From contig NZ_CP108100.1 in the NCBI RefSeq assembly GCF_036195045.1, positions 2,480,001 to 2,544,000 of the forward strand: 64,000 nt of DNA, given 5' to 3'. The first letter of the stretch is position 1. Each line of letters starts with the position of its first letter. Below, piece by piece: positions 61,783 through 64,000 of the stretch. The translations under genes were made by a program, and so were the position numbers. This DNA is from Streptomyces sp. NBC_00236 (GTDB taxonomy: Bacteria; Actinomycetota; Actinomycetes; Streptomycetales; Streptomycetaceae). Below the pieces are notes generated by a model. It ran no database searches. It was not told the DNA's origin and worked only from the letters and a program-made list of their open reading frames with translations.

Positions 61783-64000
61783 ATGGCCTCTCGGCTCAGC
61801 GTCATCGTCCCGATCTACAACGTCGAGCACTACCTGGCCGCATGTCTCGACTCCCTGGAGGCACAGACCTTCCAGGACCTCGAAGTCATCATGGTCGACG
61901 ACGGTTCCCCCGACGACTCGGCCGCCATCGCGGCCTCGTACGCCGCTCGTGACCCGCGCTTCACCCTGGTACGCAAGGAGAACGCCGGTCTCGGCGCAGC
62001 CCGCAACACCGGCATAGAGAACATCTCGCCGGATTCCGAGTACCTGACGTTCGTCGACAGCGACGACGTCATTCCTCCGGATGCCTACCGGCTGATGCTG
62101 AAGAGCCTCGACGAGACGGGCTCCGACTTCGCCACCGGCAACGTCTTCCACCTCAAGGGCCGGCGGTCCTGGCAGGTGCCGCTGTTGAAGATGCTCGCCG
62201 GTGAGGCCCGCAAGCGCACCCACATCTCGAAGGTGCCGAAGCTGGTCGCCGACCGCATCGCCTGCAACAAGGTGTTCCGGCGCACGTTCTGGGAGAAGCA
62301 CGCCTTCACGTTCCCCGAGGGAATCCTCCACGAGGACATTCCCGTCGTGCTGCCCGCGCACTACCTCGCCGAAGCCATCGACATCATCGGTGAGCCCGTC
62401 TACTACTGGCGGCTGCGCGAGGGCGAGGCCGCGCCCTCGATCACCCAGCGCCGCAAGGAGCCGCAGGCGATCCGGGACCGCGTCACCGCCGTCTCGTCGG
62501 TCAGCACGTTCCTCGCCGGCCGGCCGGGCCCCGAGTTCGCCCGGTACAAGCGCGAATACGACGCCCGGGTGCTCCAGGACGATCTGCGGCTCTTCCTGAA
62601 CGTGCTGCCCGACACGGACGCCGAGTTCCACGAGGCGTTCCTGGAAGCGACCAACCGCTTCCTGTCGCAGGTCGATCCCCAGATCGTGATGGACCTGCCG
62701 GCCCCGCTCCGGGTGCAGTGGCTGCTGGTACGCAAGCACGCCATTCCGGAACTCATAGCCCTGCTCGCGGACCAGCGCCGCAAGGAGCCCATCGAGGTCT
62801 CCGGCGGCCTGCGCAAGTACGCCACCTTCGGCGCGTTGGAGAAGAGCGGCATCAACCTGCCGAAGTCGGCCCTGCGCATCGACCAGGACCTGACGCTGCG
62901 GACCTCGCTGCGCTCCGCCCAGTGGGTGGGGGGCAAGCTCGTGCTCGCCGGTGACGCCTGGATAGACAAGATCGGCCTGCCGACCCGGCGCAGCTCCAAG
63001 AAGGTGATCCAGCTGCGCAAGGGCGGTTCGCGCCGCCGTCTGATCATGTCGGCCAAGAACGCCTACCGTCCGGAGCGCACCACCGACTCCGGGCAGAAGC
63101 GCTACAACTACGACTGGTCCGGCTGGGAGTTCACTCTCGACCCCTCGAAGCTCCGCAAGAACAACGAGTGGGAGGAGGGCACCTGGCACATCGGCGTCGG
63201 GATCTTCACCTCGGGCCTCGTCCGCAAGGCAGGCGTGGAGACCATCAGCGGTTCGGCCGCCGACTACCCGCCGTACCAGTGGCTCGACAAGGACTTCCGG
63301 ATGGTCCCGGTCATCGAGCGCAGCGCCTTCAAGCTGCGCATCGAGAAGGTCCGGGCCCTGATCACCGGCCGCCGCCTGGACGGCGACCACCTGGAGATCA
63401 CCGGTGTGATCCGCGTCCCGCTGGGCAGTGACGAGACGGTCAAGCTGCGGATCAGCAACGACAGGGGCGGGGAGGTCAACCACTACCCGGTCGCCCTGGA
63501 GCCCCGCTCCGGCGAACTGACACCGTTCACCGTGCGGGTCCCGGTCACCGACGTGGCCCTGGTCACCCGGGAGACGGTCGACGAGCACGCCCAGCCCCGC
63601 AAGCGCAGCTGGAGCACCGTTCTCGTCGCCACCGACGCCGCCGAGAAGGAGCGCCGTTTCAGCACGGTCCTCGAGGAGGGCCTGCCCGACATCGAGTTCG
63701 AGCTTCCCGAGTCACTCGGTGCCCAGGCGGCACGCAACGAGGTCGCGCTGGTGGGCGGGAACAACGGCTACCTGAAGATCTCCGGCCGCGCCCGCCGCGC
63801 GGTGATCGAGAAGATCGCCCTCCGGGACGGTCACCTCGTCATCTCCGGACGCAGCCATGCGAAGCTGACCGGCTCCGACTTCCTGGTGAAGTCGGCGAAC
63901 CGCTTCGACGAGCGGATCGTCTCCGCCCGGTGGCTGTCCGACGGCTCCTTCGAGGCCGAGTTCGACCCCTCCACCATGGGCGGCACGGGCAATGTCCCGC
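61783..64000 (+). CDS. GT2 glycosyltransferase with long C-terminal beta-rich region (truncated by edge)
   Basis: At least 739 residues from ATG 61783 and open at the right edge. GT2 motifs lie at the N-terminus (VIVPIYNVEHYLAACLDS, VDDGSPDDS, VDSDDVIPPD), ending around residue 220, followed by a helical linker and beta-rich repeats of Ig/TarS-like look (LVLAGDAWIDKIG, YNYDWSGWEFTLDP). It most likely adds sugars to the polymer made by the neighbouring fusion protein, with which it is closely spaced. The C-terminus lies outside the window. Confidence 0.85.
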   Translation, partial: MASRLSVIVPIYNVEHYLAACLDSLEAQTFQDLEVIMVDDGSPDDSAAIAASYAARDPRFTLVRKENAGLGAARNTGIENISPDSEYLTFVDSDDVIPPDAYRLMLKSLDETGSDFATGNVFHLKGRRSWQVPLLKMLAGEARKRTHISKVPKLVADRIACNKVFRRTFWEKHAFTFPEGILHEDIPVVLPAHYLAEAIDIIGEPVYYWRLREGEAAPSITQRRKEPQAIRDRVTAVSSVSTFLAGRPGPEFARYKREYDARVLQDDLRLFLNVLPDTDAEFHEAFLEATNRFLSQVDPQIVMDLPAPLRVQWLLVRKHAIPELIALLADQRRKEPIEVSGGLRKYATFGALEKSGINLPKSALRIDQDLTLRTSLRSAQWVGGKLVLAGDAWIDKIGLPTRRSSKKVIQLRKGGSRRRLIMSAKNAYRPERTTDSGQKRYNYDWSGWEFTLDPSKLRKNNEWEEGTWHIGVGIFTSGLVRKAGVETISGSAADYPPYQWLDKDFRMVPVIERSAFKLRIEKVRALITGRRLDGDHLEITGVIRVPLGSDETVKLRISNDRGGEVNHYPVALEPRSGELTPFTVRVPVTDVALVTRETVDEHAQPRKRSWSTVLVATDAAEKERRFSTVLEEGLPDIEFELPESLGAQAARNEVALVGGNNGYLKISGRARRAVIEKIALRDGHLVISGRSHAKLTGSDFLVKSANRFDERIVSARWLSDGSFEAEFDPSTMGGTGNVP

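Noticed and set aside
59448..61805. A 785-residue open frame on the minus strand opposite the GT2-TagF gene (and similar long frames opposite other genes, for example 8,414-11,392, 24,229-26,118, 30,396-32,477, 36,743-39,904)
   Set aside because: Long open frames arise opposite GC-rich genes; none shows protein-family motifs or a fitting ribosome site, while the opposite strand encodes complete known domains.

Overview
The window is high-GC, densely coded actinobacterial chromosome. GTG starts, 4-bp start/stop overlaps, leaderless promoter signatures and the gene content (hrcA-dnaJ2, lepA/rpsT, ComEA/ComEC, tricorn-type S41 peptidase, SpoIIE-type phosphatase, DUF3097) all point to Streptomyces or a close relative. 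It reads as a core-chromosome segment with one accessory block at the right end. No phage, transposon or CRISPR array was seen.

Layout. 1-4,073 (minus): CBS-domain CNNM/HlyC transporter (cut by the left edge), ybeY, phoH-like, PfkB kinase. 4,398-5,753: MFS permease (plus). 5,717-8,026 (minus): adenosine deaminase, RNase Z, HIT protein, then a 0.5-kb palindromic repeat array. 8,516-16,565 (minus): tricorn-type peptidase, a lipoprotein, rsmE, a nitronate monooxygenase-like protein, dnaJ2 and hrcA, with a CIRCE operator upstream of hrcA. 16,751-18,332 (plus): MBL hydrolase and DUF3097, both with leaderless-type promoters. 18,598-26,106 (minus): hemW, HATPase-GAF-SpoIIE protein, acyl-CoA synthetase, lepA. 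rpsT is divergent at 26,321. holA, a small acidic protein, YceI, arylamine N-acetyltransferase, comEC, comEA and degV follow to 35,226.

35,627-47,496: an anchored coiled-coil protein; leuS, behind a leader-peptide attenuator; a membrane protein plus NuoF-like/ferredoxin flavoprotein (plus); two identical tRNA-Ala(GGC) genes flanking a small zinc-ribbon protein; a histidine phosphatase that appears to use a CTG start; rsfS; an LCP/LytR_C-like protein; nadD; and two tiny membrane proteins extending to 47,733. 47,844-54,214: M48 peptidase, two membrane proteins sharing an N-terminal motif, proA, a conserved hypothetical and proB.

54,414-64,000 is the accessory block, beginning next to proB. It holds a dTDP-sugar epimerase (plus), rmlD-rmlB-rmlA (minus, each overlapping the next by 4 bp), galE (minus), a GT2-TagF-like fusion and a second GT2 protein that runs off the right edge. 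Together they look like a locus making a dTDP-deoxysugar (rhamnose-like) and UDP-galactose and building a teichoic-acid-like or glycosylated wall polymer. The LytR_C protein lies about 8 kb away.

The best leads are the leuS attenuator, the wall-glycopolymer locus, the membrane/NuoF-ferredoxin pair, the LCP-like protein lacking the usual active-site arginine motif, and the CTG start.
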